Origin: Lineus longissimus
Taxonomy: Eukaryota > Nemertea > Pilidiophora > Heteronemertea > Lineidae
Direction: 5' to 3'
NCBI RefSeq assembly: GCF_910592395.1
Contig: NC_088308.1
Coordinates: 14,709,501-14,773,500 of the forward strand
Length of the DNA stretch: 64,000 bases
The notes below the pieces were generated by a model. The model was not told the DNA's origin, did not search any database, and worked only from the letters and a program-made list of their open reading frames with translations. Position 1 is the stretch's first letter; each line of letters begins with the position of its first letter. Below are positions 23,293 to 33,765 of this stretch, one piece after another. The position numbers and the translations under genes were made by a program.

Positions 23293-26200
23293 TCATTCAG
23301 GCAACTTCCGCCTGACGCTCCTAAACCACAACGGCGGACTCTGGCCCTCATATGGTTTCAACTTGTTGTGGTGGACCAGTTTGGTCTTTCCGCGCTTATC
23401 CATCTGGATGACGTAGTCAAGGTCGTTCACCTTTTTGATGATTAGATATGGGCCTTGAAATGCCTTCCTTAGTTTTGGGGCTATCTCCAGCTGACTTATA
23501 TCTGTGAGGTACCAGACGCCATCCCCAACTTTATACTTGTTAAAGACGACCTTGCCATCATGATTCTGCTTGTGTCTTTCAGCCGCGGCCTTCAAATTTT
23601 CCCGGGCGACATCATGGGCATGGACCATCGTGTCACGCAACTTGTCCACATACTCGCCATAAGACGTTATCTCATCATCCTCGATGCCAGGTCTGTACGG
23701 GAACATCACCTCTGCCGGTAGTCGAACCTCACGGCCTAACATGAGCAGGTTTGGAGTTAACTTCGTCGACTCATTTGGAGTGGCTCGGTAGGCAGCAGCC
23801 AGACATCCTAAGTTAACATCCCATTGGTCTTGCTGACCCTTCAGATAGGCCTTGATCATCCGGATCAGGGTCTTGTTGAAACGTTCACATTGCCCGTTAC
23901 AGCGGGGGTTTGCAGGAGACGCCCTTGTCTTCCTGATCTCAAGCAACCTACACAACTCTTTGAAGATGTTGCTCTCATAGTTTCGACCCTGATCTGAGTG
24001 GATGTCAATTGGTGTTCCAAACCTGGCGATCACCTCGTTGAGAATGAGGTTGGCCGTGGTGGTGGCAGTCTGGTCTGGCGTGGCAAATACTTCCGCCCAC
24101 TTACTGAAAGAATCAGTAATGACGTGTATGAATTTATTCCCACGCGCTGAGGTGGGGAGGGGTCCAAGTACATCGGTCGACAATCTGTCTAATACCCCCC
24201 CTGCAGTCATCTTTCCCATCGGGGCTCTCGGGGGTTTTGGGGGCTTCTTGATCTGTGCACAGAGATCACATCGGGACACCCACAGGTTAACATCTATCCG
24301 CACCCCATACCAGTAGAATCGCTGCAATGTTTTCTCACGGCATTTCTTCTTTCCCAGGTGGCCAGCCAATGGAGAATCATGCATCTCTCGTAGGACTTCT
24401 GACCTCAAGACTCTGGGAACAAGGAATTGTTCGTGGTGACCCGTCCCGTCTTTCCTGCTGAATTTTCTGAACAGAATGCCGTCAGTGAGGGTAAGGCTGT
24501 CCCAACAGTTCCAATAATGTCTGGTGGCTTGGCTGGCTTCACATACAACCGCCCCAAATGGCCGTGTGCCTGTTTCGAACCAACTTAGAATTGGGCCTAT
24601 GTCTGGGTCCTTGGCCTGATGACGTCTTAGGTCCGGTGGGGCATAGGGCAGCGCCCAGCTAGGCTGGGCCTGAGCATTAGGCCTGTTCCTGGCACGCGTT
24701 ATTCGCCGCACTGGCTGAGTGCCAGGATACATGGTACTTTGCATGTCAGCCGATTTCTTGTCACATTTGGCACATAACCCACAGGGGATGTCCTCGCCAT
24801 TGGTAGGGCAGGCGCAGTCCATCGGGTTGGGACAGCGACTCATGCTGTCAGCATTTTGGTGCTTTTTGCCTGGTCTCCATTCCAGGGTGAATTGGTAAGC
24901 TGACAAGATCTCGATCCACCGTGCAACGCGGCCCTTGGGGTCCTTGAGGGAAAAGAGCCACTTTAATGCCATGTGGTCCACGCGGCAGATGAAGGGCTTC
25001 CCCAGGAGATACTGGCGGAAATACTCAATAAAGTGTTTCACGGCCAATAGTTCCCTGTCTGTGACACAATAATTTCTCTGTGCCTTATTTAGGGTTGCAC
25101 TGGCATAGGCAATCACCCGCTCCCGCCCGTCCTGTACCTGGGACAGTACTGCCCCTATTCCCACATCACAGGCATCAGTGTCTAGTATGAAGGTGTCCTC
25201 AGGCCTAGGGTAGGCCATGACTTCCGGGCCTGTAAGTTTTTCAAGCAGTATTTTGAATGCTGCCTCACATTCTCCACTCCAGTGAAAGGAGACCCCCTTC
25301 TTGGTCAGTTGGATGAGGGGATGCATCAGGGATGAAAAGTCCTTGATGAACCTTCTATAATATGAACCCAGGCCTATGATCCCTCGGACATCAGTGACAT
25401 TTCGTGGAACGGGCCAATCTTTCAATTTCTGCACATTTTGCGCATTGGGTTTGACCCCATCTTTAGATACCGTGTGACCCAAGAAATTGACTTCGAGTTG
25501 CAGGAGGTGGCACTTTGAGGGCTTTAGTTTAAAACCGGCATCACGGATACTGGTAAAAACCTTTCGTAGCTTCACGATATGTGATTCAAAATCCACTGAG
25601 AAAGTGATGATGTCGTCCAGATAGAGGGCGCATACCCCCTCTGGCACTAACCCTTTCATGGCCAGCTCAATTAGCCGCTGGAAGGTCATCGGGGAGCCTG
25701 CTAGGCCAATCGGCATAGTCAGGTATTCAAAAAGTCCATGAGTTGTGGCAAAAGCAGTTTTTGGGATATCTTGCTCCCTAATGGGGACATTGTGGTAGGC
25801 CGACGTGACGTCAAGGGCACTAAAGTACACTGACCCAGACAGTTTATCAATCAGGGTGTCACATCTGGGGAGGGGTGTCGCTGGAATGTTAGTTGTCAAT
25901 TTGTTGAGCATCCGATAGTCAACACAATGGCGGACGCCACCATCACGTTTTCGAACTAAGACGACCCCAGAGGCCCACGGGGAGGTCGACTCCCTCACAA
26001 TGCCTTGGTTCAGCATCTTTTTCAGTGACTTCAACTCCTCTCCGGCAAAGGCCATAGGAACTTTTCTGGGAGCCTGCTTGAAAGGTTTAGCATCCCCAGT
26101 ATCTATTTCATGCTCAACCAGGTGAGTCCTTCCTATATCGGCATCATCCTTGGAAAAGATATCAGAGAACTCCAGTATGAGTTCTTTTAGTGTGGTCTCT

Positions 26201-27297
26201 TCCTGGGGTGATTTTAGAGCCTCCTTGGCGCCATCTAGCATTGGCTGTAGGTACTCAGGTAATGTCATGTCTTGGGCGGGAGTAATAGGAGAGCCCTTTC
26301 CTACAGCTCGGATTCTATCAGTGACTCTGGGTTTAGGGCACATCTGAATCCGCCTTACAGTATCATTGTTGTCATGGCGACCAGACTCATGCCTTAGCAC
26401 TGACGCTTTTGGCTTCCCAACTGTCCTGGCCACTCCTATCACCATGTCCTGCTTGATGGAGGCTGGGGCTTCGAAGGGGTTCATTACTCTTACTGGGACA
26501 GTGCAATCCTTGGTGGCATCAACAAGTGTTGGAGCAACGGCAATATTGCAATGCTGAACCATCACGGGGTTAGCCTCAATCAATAAACAGGCATCCTTTT
26601 TCCTGGTTGTGTTTGCTCTGTCCACAAGGCCTTGGATGATAACCTCTGACATAGCAGGAATAATGAAATGATCTGCAGCACGCACCCGTCGTGCTGTAAT
26701 TGGTAATCCAATTTGCTTCAAGGGGATTAGTTGGCCCTTCAACATAATCCGGTTTTGGGACAGCAATATGTCCGCTGGGCCAGCAGGGTCCCGCTGTAAA
26801 ATGTCTGCCCCTAACAGCACTTCATCTTCAATGTCAGCGACTAACAATGGCTTCTCGAGTTTCAATGGCCCTAAGTCCATCCAAAACAGCGCTTTCCCGT
26901 AGTACGTGATGGACCCCCCATCAGCATTTGTTAGTAGGCCCCTCTTGGAGGGTGGAACTAATACCGGGCGCTCCGGTTCTGGAATTTTCATATAGGTGGC
27001 ATGGGACATTATCGTCTTGGTCGACCCCGTGTCGACAGTGAATGTTACATCCAACCCCTGGATGTGGCCTTCTATGTATATTCCTGCATATGAAGGCTTT
27101 TGCCGCCTGATCGCCTCCAGGTCGGCCTCCTCCCCATCCCCAATATCGCTCTCACTTCCATCACCTTCCTCAACCTCAAGTGCTAACTCTGAGTCTGACA
27201 ATGCTTCTGTTTCTTGGCCGACATTTACATCAATGCGGGCTGCCCCTTGGCCTACTGGGGTAGCCCGTTGCAGTTTGACGCCTGCTGTAGGGCTTGA
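23293..27297 (-). CDS. pol: Ty3/gypsy pol polyprotein (PR-RT-RH-IN)
   Basis: The frame is open from 27297 to 23293 and overlaps gag by 46 bp in the -1 frame, so it is probably expressed by ribosomal frameshifting; I see no canonical slippery heptamer. Counting from 27201: aspartic protease VDTGST (56-61), reverse transcriptase with YLDD (527-530), RNase H from ILDTDACDVG (~672), a Cys-rich linker (~791-815, CACPT...CGLCAKC), integrase zinc finger (HDSPLAGH at ~941, CDLC at ~978), and catalytic Asp 1010, Asp 1070 (HSDQG), Glu 1106, spaced D-35-E. The C-terminus has a GPY-like region (GPYLIIKKV). All catalytic residues are present. Length fits complete gypsy pol. Confidence 0.95.
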   Translation of the reverse strand, partial: SSPTAGVKLQRATPVGQGAARIDVNVGQETEALSDSELALEVEEGDGSESDIGDGEEADLEAIRRQKPSYAGIYIEGHIQGLDVTFTVDTGSTKTIMSHATYMKIPEPERPVLVPPSKRGLLTNADGGSITYYGKALFWMDLGPLKLEKPLLVADIEDEVLLGADILQRDPAGPADILLSQNRIMLKGQLIPLKQIGLPITARRVRAADHFIIPAMSEVIIQGLVDRANTTRKKDACLLIEANPVMVQHCNIAVAPTLVDATKDCTVPVRVMNPFEAPASIKQDMVIGVARTVGKPKASVLRHESGRHDNNDTVRRIQMCPKPRVTDRIRAVGKGSPITPAQDMTLPEYLQPMLDGAKEALKSPQEETTLKELILEFSDIFSKDDADIGRTHLVEHEIDTGDAKPFKQAPRKVPMAFAGEELKSLKKMLNQGIVRESTSPWASGVVLVRKRDGGVRHCVDYRMLNKLTTNIPATPLPRCDTLIDKLSGSVYFSALDVTSAYHNVPIREQDIPKTAFATTHGLFEYLTMPIGLAGSPMTFQRLIELAMKGLVPEGVCALYLDDIITFSVDFESHIVKLRKVFTSIRDAGFKLKPSKCHLLQLEVNFLGHTVSKDGVKPNAQNVQKLKDWPVPRNVTDVRGIIGLGSYYRRFIKDFSSLMHPLIQLTKKGVSFHWSGECEAAFKILLEKLTGPEVMAYPRPEDTFILDTDACDVGIGAVLSQVQDGRERVIAYASATLNKAQRNYCVTDRELLAVKHFIEYFRQYLLGKPFICRVDHMALKWLFSLKDPKGRVARWIEILSAYQFTLEWRPGKKHQNADSMSRCPNPMDCACPTNGEDIPCGLCAKCDKKSADMQSTMYPGTQPVRRITRARNRPNAQAQPSWALPYAPPDLRRHQAKDPDIGPILSWFETGTRPFGAVVCEASQATRHYWNCWDSLTLTDGILFRKFSRKDGTGHHEQFLVPRVLRSEVLREMHDSPLAGHLGKKKCREKTLQRFYWYGVRIDVNLWVSRCDLCAQIKKPPKPPRAPMGKMTAGGVLDRLSTDVLGPLPTSARGNKFIHVITDSFSKWAEVFATPDQTATTTANLILNEVIARFGTPIDIHSDQGRNYESNIFKELCRLLEIRKTRASPANPRCNGQCERFNKTLIRMIKAYLKGQQDQWDVNLGCLAAAYRATPNESTKLTPNLLMLGREVRLPAEVMFPYRPGIEDDEITSYGEYVDKLRDTMVHAHDVARENLKAAAERHKQNHDGKVVFNKYKVGDGVWYLTDISQLEIAPKLRKAFQGPYLIIKKVNDLDYVIQMDKRGKTKLVHHNKLKPYEGQSPPLWFRSVRRKLPE

Positions 27298-29204
27298 TCA
27301 TTCCGTGGGGTAAATGTGGGCGCATTAGGACTAATGGCGGTCCGTGCTGCCTGGGCAGCCACTGGTGGTGCAGATTGCATCACAACTGGCGGGTTGGTGC
27401 ATTCTCGCGAGTAATGCCCATATTGTCGGCAACGGAAGCAGAGGATATTCTCCTTTGGTTGCCGGGGACGACCTGGCTGGCGGCCATGTTGCCCGCCACC
27501 CCAACGGCCTTGGGATGAGCCCTTCTTTTCAAGATTGCTCAGCCGTGACATCACATCTGTCATCATGCTAACAATCTTTGTCATCTCCTCACTAGGGGGA
27601 GCAGCGGGTGATGCATCCTGGCTAGGCTGCTGATTACCCGTCCCATTACTGGTCGGTCTCTTGTGAGACTGAGTCTGAGGTTTGGCCCCATGGTTTTTAG
27701 CCATTCGCACATTCTCCTCATCAGATTCTTCAGTCTCAATGTCAGTCTCCCGGGTAATTTTCACTGGCTTCTTACGCTGAACCCGCTGTGTGTCCTTGAA
27801 TCGGACTACCTCATAAACAGCTTGGTCGATATTCTTTGGATCTTTAATGTATTCAACATGAAAACGGACATCATCATCATGGAGGCCATCCAGAAACCTC
27901 CGGAGGAGATCCTCACTCCTGGTTTCGGCATCCCTTGACCCATAGGCCTTGCAATACAACCGTTTTAGCTCAGCAGCAAACTCGGAGGCGGACTCTCCTG
28001 CTTTTTGGGAGCGACACGAAAATTTGGCTCCATATGATTTTGCTGTTTCAATCCGCCTAAAGCGGTGATTTAGCTCTCTAATCAAAGCCCTATAATCACC
28101 CCTGACTGATTTGTCCAGCTGGCTGTAAACAAATTCAGCCGCGGCGCCCTGGAGCTTAGGGAGGAGGTGGTCCAGCTTCTCCTCAACGGTCCAGCCACAT
28201 CGGCTGGCCACATCTGAAAATCGGTTATAGTATGCCTCCCAAGATTCCTTGGTGGTGTCTCTGAATGGCGGTAGCTTAGGACCCCTTGACAACTGATGAC
28301 GGGGCCTTGGGGCTTCATCCTCAGTGTCGCTGTCACACCAGCGATCTAATGAGTTTTTCCTAGGCCGCTCAGAGCTTGAACTGGAAAGACTAGCCTTTCT
28401 AGGCCGTCGCACAGCCTTACTGGACCTGGGGACATGGGGAGTTTGCTGTGGCTCTTTAGTCATACTAGCGCCATCCCCAATTGGTGCCTGAGGCGAGGAC
28501 ACATGGCCCTGGCTTGGGCTGGCTGAATGACTCACCAGCACGGTTGGCTGTACGGGCGGCTGCGGGGTCCATGAGGCATAGCCATAGCCATTACTAGTAC
28601 TCATCAAAGGGTACTGCTGCGGGCCTAACGACATTTGGGGATTACCCATCCCAAACATTTGGCCATAACTCGTCCCCACCATCTGGGATTGGCCATGAGT
28701 GGCATAACTACTGGGGTGTGGGATTTGTCCTGCCGTCCAGGGTGGCATACGCTCGCCCCTGGATGTGTTCAATGCTGGCATCGGCATTGATACGGTATTC
28801 TGTAAGGCAGGCCCAGCCACGGACATCATTGTTGATCCGGCCACAGCCCCAGCCATGGTTCGAGTGGTGCTCATCACCACACTTGTACCACTCGTCATCA
28901 TTACTACACTCGTGGTAGTAGGAGTCGTCACCCGGGACGGCATCATAGAGGGCCCAGCTCCCTGTGCTGGGGGAGCACTAGAACTCGAGATAGGGAGATT
29001 ACTGGCTCCCTGATCAGGCCTACCTGCACTACTATCTTCCGCCAACATTATGCGTTGGTATACCTCGTCAATGTATTCGTCTGGTATCTCTGTTTCAGCC
29101 TCAGTGAAGTATTCATCAGATTCAGATTGAATCTCTCGCGGTAGCAATCGGATCGGGGTGAAATTCTTCCGTTTGGCTCTCAATCCCACTGATTTCCTGG
29201 GCAT
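27252..29204 (-). CDS. gag: Ty3/gypsy gag
   Basis: 650 codons. The N-terminal half is rich in Ser, Thr, Met and Pro and probably disordered. The central part (~315-480: PFRDTTKESWEAYYNRF ... LLRRFLDGL) resembles the retrotransposon capsid domain (Retrotrans_gag type). A CCHC zinc knuckle CFRCRQYGHYSREC lies at 589-602. The start at 29204 is about 80 bp inside the 5' LTR boundary, after the primer-binding site. It ends within the pol overlap. Intact. Confidence 0.9.
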   Translation of the reverse strand: MPRKSVGLRAKRKNFTPIRLLPREIQSESDEYFTEAETEIPDEYIDEVYQRIMLAEDSSAGRPDQGASNLPISSSSAPPAQGAGPSMMPSRVTTPTTTSVVMMTSGTSVVMSTTRTMAGAVAGSTMMSVAGPALQNTVSMPMPALNTSRGERMPPWTAGQIPHPSSYATHGQSQMVGTSYGQMFGMGNPQMSLGPQQYPLMSTSNGYGYASWTPQPPVQPTVLVSHSASPSQGHVSSPQAPIGDGASMTKEPQQTPHVPRSSKAVRRPRKASLSSSSSERPRKNSLDRWCDSDTEDEAPRPRHQLSRGPKLPPFRDTTKESWEAYYNRFSDVASRCGWTVEEKLDHLLPKLQGAAAEFVYSQLDKSVRGDYRALIRELNHRFRRIETAKSYGAKFSCRSQKAGESASEFAAELKRLYCKAYGSRDAETRSEDLLRRFLDGLHDDDVRFHVEYIKDPKNIDQAVYEVVRFKDTQRVQRKKPVKITRETDIETEESDEENVRMAKNHGAKPQTQSHKRPTSNGTGNQQPSQDASPAAPPSEEMTKIVSMMTDVMSRLSNLEKKGSSQGRWGGGQHGRQPGRPRQPKENILCFRCRQYGHYSRECTNPPVVMQSAPPVAAQAARTAISPNAPTFTPRNDQALQQASNCNGLPQ

Positions 29205-29263
29205 CGTGGTATCACTGGCATCAAGGGGAGGTTCGCATCACTGGACCCAGAAAGTATATCTGG

Positions 29264-29281
29264 ATCCCACAGCTGTCACCA
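29264..29281 (-). other. Gypsy primer-binding site
   Basis: In the coding sense TGGTGACAGCTGTGGGAT, four bases after the end of the 5' LTR. The tRNA was not identified. Confidence 0.7.
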
Positions 29282-29285
29282 AAAA

Positions 29286-30762
29286 TGTCACAACCTCGGG
29301 GCTAAAAGTGCCAGTGGTGACCTCCAGGTCAGAGCCTCTGGCCAAACTTACTGATCCTCCTTGTCATAAATTATCTCGGCCAAAATGACGCCCCCTGATA
29401 TACACTGACATCAGGCGGGTAATCCAATTAAATAAAGTCCAGGCCAACAGTTAAAATATACGGCATCTATTCTCAATACTCACCCCACCCACACCCGGTT
29501 ACAACATTAATATATACAGGTACATCACAATATTCAACACAATCGCACATAAATGGTCCCTCATAAAACATCAGGGAGACAAGCCACTCATCCGTGGCAT
29601 ACAATAACTTCAGACATACGTCGTCAGGGCAACAGTTAGCAACTGTTGCAGATCAAGGCAGAATGGCAAGGGGTTAATCCTCAGGAGACCGGCATGGAAA
29701 AGTATTCAAAAAAAAAACCTCTTGGAATAAAACTATTCCAAGAAGAATCAACCGACACCTCGATTCCAGGTGTATACAAGTTTTGCCCCAGCAAAACAGA
29801 AAGATTCCCGCAATTGAATTTACCCGATACAAGAGATTCTGGGCCCGTTTACCAGTCCAACCTGGTGAGCTCGCCAGAAGCAAAAAAACTGGTCCAAAGA
29901 AAATTACGCGAGCTCAACACGCATATCGGGAGGTCTAGCGATTTCGAAATGGTCTGCAGTGACCGCAAGGCCCCAGTGATCCACCAGCAGCACGAGGGGT
30001 ATGCAGAAAAAAAAAGAATTTATATAAGTCAGAGACTTGAGCAAGTCACTGGCCACTCCACAGACAGAGGAATAAAAAGGGTACCCTCAACTCCTGAAGA
30101 AAGGAGGAGATAAAAAAACGTACCAATGCTCGACTCTTAGCAAGAGGAGAAAATCGTCTGCGTCTAATCGCATCTGAGCCGGTCTGCTCGGAAACCCACG
30201 CTATCCCATTAAATACCCGAAGTCCACGTGACCACATGATAATTCAACTGACATTCCGATCCACAATGCACTGCGCACACAAAGACACCCCCAATTAAAA
30301 TATGAAAAGATCACCAAGCAACCCGATACAAAAGCCTTCGTTTCCTGGCAGAGATCGCACTGAATATAACTTAAAACACCGTAGTTCGAGGTACATGCTA
30401 AGGAGTGATTAAATAAGCTTACGATTAATCGAGATAAATTCCAAATTTGCAACTTAACAGAAGTTTTCGTTAGAGAGGTAACAATTAAATTTTGACTTTT
30501 AGCGGTGCTGTAGGAAAGGGATCATTCGGCATTCCTCAGCCACTCACGTGATAGGAAGAACCAATAAAAATACGAGAAAATTGTAAACAGTGATGGCCGC
30601 CGTCCAGGTCACATGACCGATAAAATGGCGACGCATCCAGGAAATTGATGGAAAGAGTTGTTGACAATTTGTCCGAAAATAAACGAAATAAACCGTTGTG
30701 CCTGGAACTAGGTTTACATAAAAGGTTACGAAAATGAGAAGGTAATTTTGGTGACCGTTTCA
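29286..30762 (-). repeat. Gypsy 5' LTR
   Basis: 1477 bp, same length as the other LTR. The two differences I saw are near 30039 and 30053 (CTTGAG and CCACTCC here versus CTTCAG and CCTCTCC). Confidence 0.95.
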
Positions 30763-31045
30763 TGATTACAATGAGAGTAAACCAGTAACCAATGAACCTA
30801 CTCCCAAACAAAAATTCTTGTTTTAAAACAATAGGGGTATTGTGGACTTACTGGGTTTTGCACCTGAACCCCTCATTTATTCTAAAACCACGAAGATATT
30901 CGACGTATGACACCCTCAGTGACACTCTTACTTATGATCCACACCTACGAAACCAAAAGTTGCAAGAATTCGACGCATTTTCGAGGCCCAATTTTGAAAC
31001 AAAAATCGCCTCCTATTTAGCGGCCACAACGCGCATTATAGTATA

Positions 31046-32845
31046 GATATGTACTGCAGGGTAATCCTCGAGTCTGTCCAGAAAACAGCACGTGACACTT
31101 CCAACTCCATTTCCTTTCTGATGAGACAGTCTACTCTAGCTGCTACAACAGCTGCTTGAAGCTCTAAGCGTTGGACTGTCACAAACACAGAGGGAGCTGT
31201 CCTGCCCTTCGCCATGACCATTGAACAGTTGATGTTTCCTGATGCTGAGACCTGAGGAGATAGCTGAAGGTCCCATAACCAACTTCTGATGCGTCGGCAA
31301 AATGATGGAGTTCAATGTAAGCCGATTCAGGTTCGCTAAAGTAACACCTAGGGATAGACAACTGGCCTAGTTTCTTCAGACTTTCTTTCCATCGAAGCCA
31401 AGAATGGAGAATCACTTCGGGTAAAGGCTCGTCCCAGCTAAGATTCAACTTTGTAGTCATCTGTAGGATCCTCTTGGCAGGAAGAGTGACTGGTCCTACC
31501 AGGCCAAGTGGGTCATATAAGGAATTGACCGCAGCAAGACATCCTCGCCGAGTGTTTGGCTTATCCATCTCACCAACTTTCACACTCAATGTGTCTGATG
31601 CTACATTCCATGACACTCCCAGGGCCCTTTCTAATGGTGGACTACCTATGATGAGGTCTTTGCATCCTATGGCTCTATTCTCCTCAGGAATAGCAGACAA
31701 AACTACCAAGGAGTTTGAAATGAATTTCGCCATCTTAGGCCTCCCTGACCTAACATCTCGATCAACTGCATAGCCAGACATATAGCAGGCGCCGTATAAT
31801 CAACAGACTTTAGCAGATCATCTACATAGAAGTTTTTGTTGACTGCATCCACAGTAGATTTGTCGAAATCCTCGGCGTTGTCATTTGAACATCTTCGAAG
31901 ACCATATGTGCATGAACTGGGACTATCTGTTGCCCCAAATATGTGTTGGGTCATGCAGAACGTCTGCGGAGTAGCGTCAGCTTCATCTGACCACCACAGG
32001 AATCTTAGTGCTTGACAATCCTCTTTTGGCACTTTGAACTGCATGAACATTGCTTCAACATCTGCAGTAACAGCAATCTTTCCCAGACGGAAATGCGTCA
32101 GGACCCCGACTAGGCTGTTGGTTAAGTCTGGTCCCTGCAGGAGCTCTTGATTCAGAGAAGTCTCACCATAACGTGCCGCGGCGTCAAACACGACTTTAAC
32201 CCTTCCAGGCTTATTAGGGTTCTGCACACCATGGTGCGGGAGGTACCAAGTCTTGCTTGTGGTCACTGCTGCTTCCTCGTCAGATAATTGCACAGCATAG
32301 CCCTTGGTAATGTAGTCTTCTATGGCCTTGCGATACATTGCAGCATACTCTGAGTCCTTGGCAAACCTTTTCTGCAGTACTCTTAGCCTTTTCTCGGCTG
32401 ATGCCTTGTTGTTAGGAAGACATGGGTTTTCCTCGCGCCACAGCAGCCCTATCTGGTAATTCCCATCAATGAATGCAGTTTTGGACTCCAGGATCTGCAT
32501 AGCTCTCTTGTCTTCTACCGACATCCTTTTTATGCCGTCACAAGCAAAACCATGCCTCTCCTTCTCCCAGCGCTTCTTCACTTCAAGCTCTAATGACTCG
32601 CTGGCCAACTCACTCGTCCGATCACCATTACCCCCAAGCACATCAGTACTCGCCACAAGTAGATTGCAGCTGGGCACAGGCTGATCTCCAGTCTTGCAAG
32701 TCGGTCCAGCAACACACCATGATAGGGGGGTCTTCACAGCATAAGGTTGGGTGTCTGGGCACTCTCCATAACGGCTTTCAGTCACAACATATGCCCGTGG
32801 TACGTCTTCACCAATCAATATGGAAACAGTCTTTACATCCACTTC
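31046..32845 (-). pseudogene. BEL pol, reverse transcriptase and RNase H part
   Basis: The first frame (32842-31703) covers the start of pol and RT up to the catalytic NFYVDDLLKSV box. A frameshift near 31760 passes to a second frame (to ~31180) with DPLGLVGPVTLPAKRILQ and HHFADASEVGYG, the RNase H start. Another shift near 31200 passes to ~31046 with FWTDSRITLQYI, where insertion X cuts the gene. The order and motifs are those of BEL/Pao, in which RNase H precedes integrase. Not functional. Confidence 0.8.
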
Positions 32846-32848
32846 AGT

Positions 32849-33765
32849 TTAAAGATCAAGACCTTGTAGATGTTTCCATCCTGACAAGTCTACGATGTCA
32901 GGCCTGTACCTTTCATCTATATGTAGCTCGTCCACTACGTGAGCTCTGCTCACTGGTATCAGAGGTTCTTCCTCGCTAGTTGGACTGAGGAAGCACTCGG
33001 CTATTTTGACCTCCTTACTTTGACCCTTTGCTAAGACTGTGTTGACACTTAGGACCTCGGGCAAACCAGTAATACCTAGCCTACTTGCAATGGACTTGGC
33101 TATCATTGTAACTGTCGAACCCGAGTCTAGCATAGCAAACGTTGTCAGACTCTGTTTGTCCTTGGAGTAGAGCCGCACAGGTATAACCTTCAGCAAAACA
33201 GACTGGGTTGGCTTGGAAGTACTAACCAATGATCCAATATGAACTTCTTGTTCCTGGTGTAGTAATGGATGGTGGAGTCTGTCACATCCTGTCTCTGTAC
33301 ACGGTTTTTTCCACTTGCAGTCCTTTACGTAATGCTTCCAAAGACAGCAAAAACATAATCCTGCCTTGCAGACGAACTGTTTCCTAAACTCCACCGACTT
33401 AGATTTAAACTGAGCACAATTCGAGACAAGGTGGTCCTGATCACAGAACTGGCACCTTCTCGGCTCCTTATTGTGAGACTTCGTATCTCTCGTGCTTTTG
33501 GCTTTAGCCTCGCTGTTACCACCACTGCTCCTGGCCTCATGTTTGGCAGCATTATTTCTGGGCCTTGACACCCTAGTAAACTTGGCACCATTTCTTTGCA
33601 CACTGTGTCCTGTGCTCGACTCCTGCTGTCCACTTTTAGCAACTCCCTGATCAGACATTGGTTGCATTGACATTGTTGTGCATGTGGATTTCTTCTCAGG
33701 AGCCCGAGTGTGACTGGTCTTGGTAATCTCAAACCCTTTTCCATGACCTTTGCTCCCCCCCAGTG
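32849..33765 (-). pseudogene. BEL gag end (zinc knuckles) and aspartic protease
   Basis: Contains a Cys/His-rich region (CQFCDQDHLVSNC, then CCLWKHYVKDC) followed by the DUF1758-type protease with FAMLDSGSTVTMIA. A single in-frame TAA (32849-32851) separates it from the RT frame, which otherwise continues in the same phase. Upstream the frame is shifted relative to gag at a run of seven C bases near 33757-33763. Confidence 0.75.

Larger units (their letters stand above)
20107..30762 (-). mobile_element. Ty3/gypsy retrotransposon, near-intact
   Basis: Two 1477-bp LTRs (20107-21583, 29286-30762), TSD TGAT (20103-20106, 30763-30766), a primer-binding site and a purine tract bound gag, pol and a third ORF on the minus strand. 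Both long frames are open. The LTRs differ at only two positions that I noticed, so the insertion is very recent. It is the only element in the window that looks capable of moving. Confidence 0.95.
19321..30874. mobile_element. Non-autonomous DNA transposon Y
   Basis: Inverted ends GAGGGGTTCAGG(C/T)GCAAAA lie at 19321 and (complement) ending 30874, with ATTT duplicated on both sides (19317-19320, 30875-30878). Without the gypsy element it is ~0.9 kb and non-coding. A motif of the form GCAAAACCC-N-GTAAGTCC occurs four times in forward orientation on the left (19334, 19430, 19482, 19515) and three times inverted on the right (19957, 19990, 30844), like subterminal transposase-binding repeats. 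Confidence 0.65.
18627..31043. mobile_element. Insertion X in BEL pol (probable TA-target DNA transposon)
   Basis: BEL pol codons stop at ~31046 and resume at ~18626. The inserted sequence starts TACTAGCATA and ends ...ATAGTA, so both ends carry TACTA in inverted order, next to a TA that could be the duplicated target. Its own unique parts are only 18627-19316 and 30879-31043 (~0.85 kb); the rest is insertion Y with the gypsy element. The 129- and 135-codon minus ORFs in 18.9-19.6 kb are not recognised. Confidence 0.55.

Noticed and set aside
24002-24316. 104-codon plus ORF and similar plus ORFs at 26.1-29.0 kb
   Set aside because: Antisense shadows of intact gypsy gag-pol.
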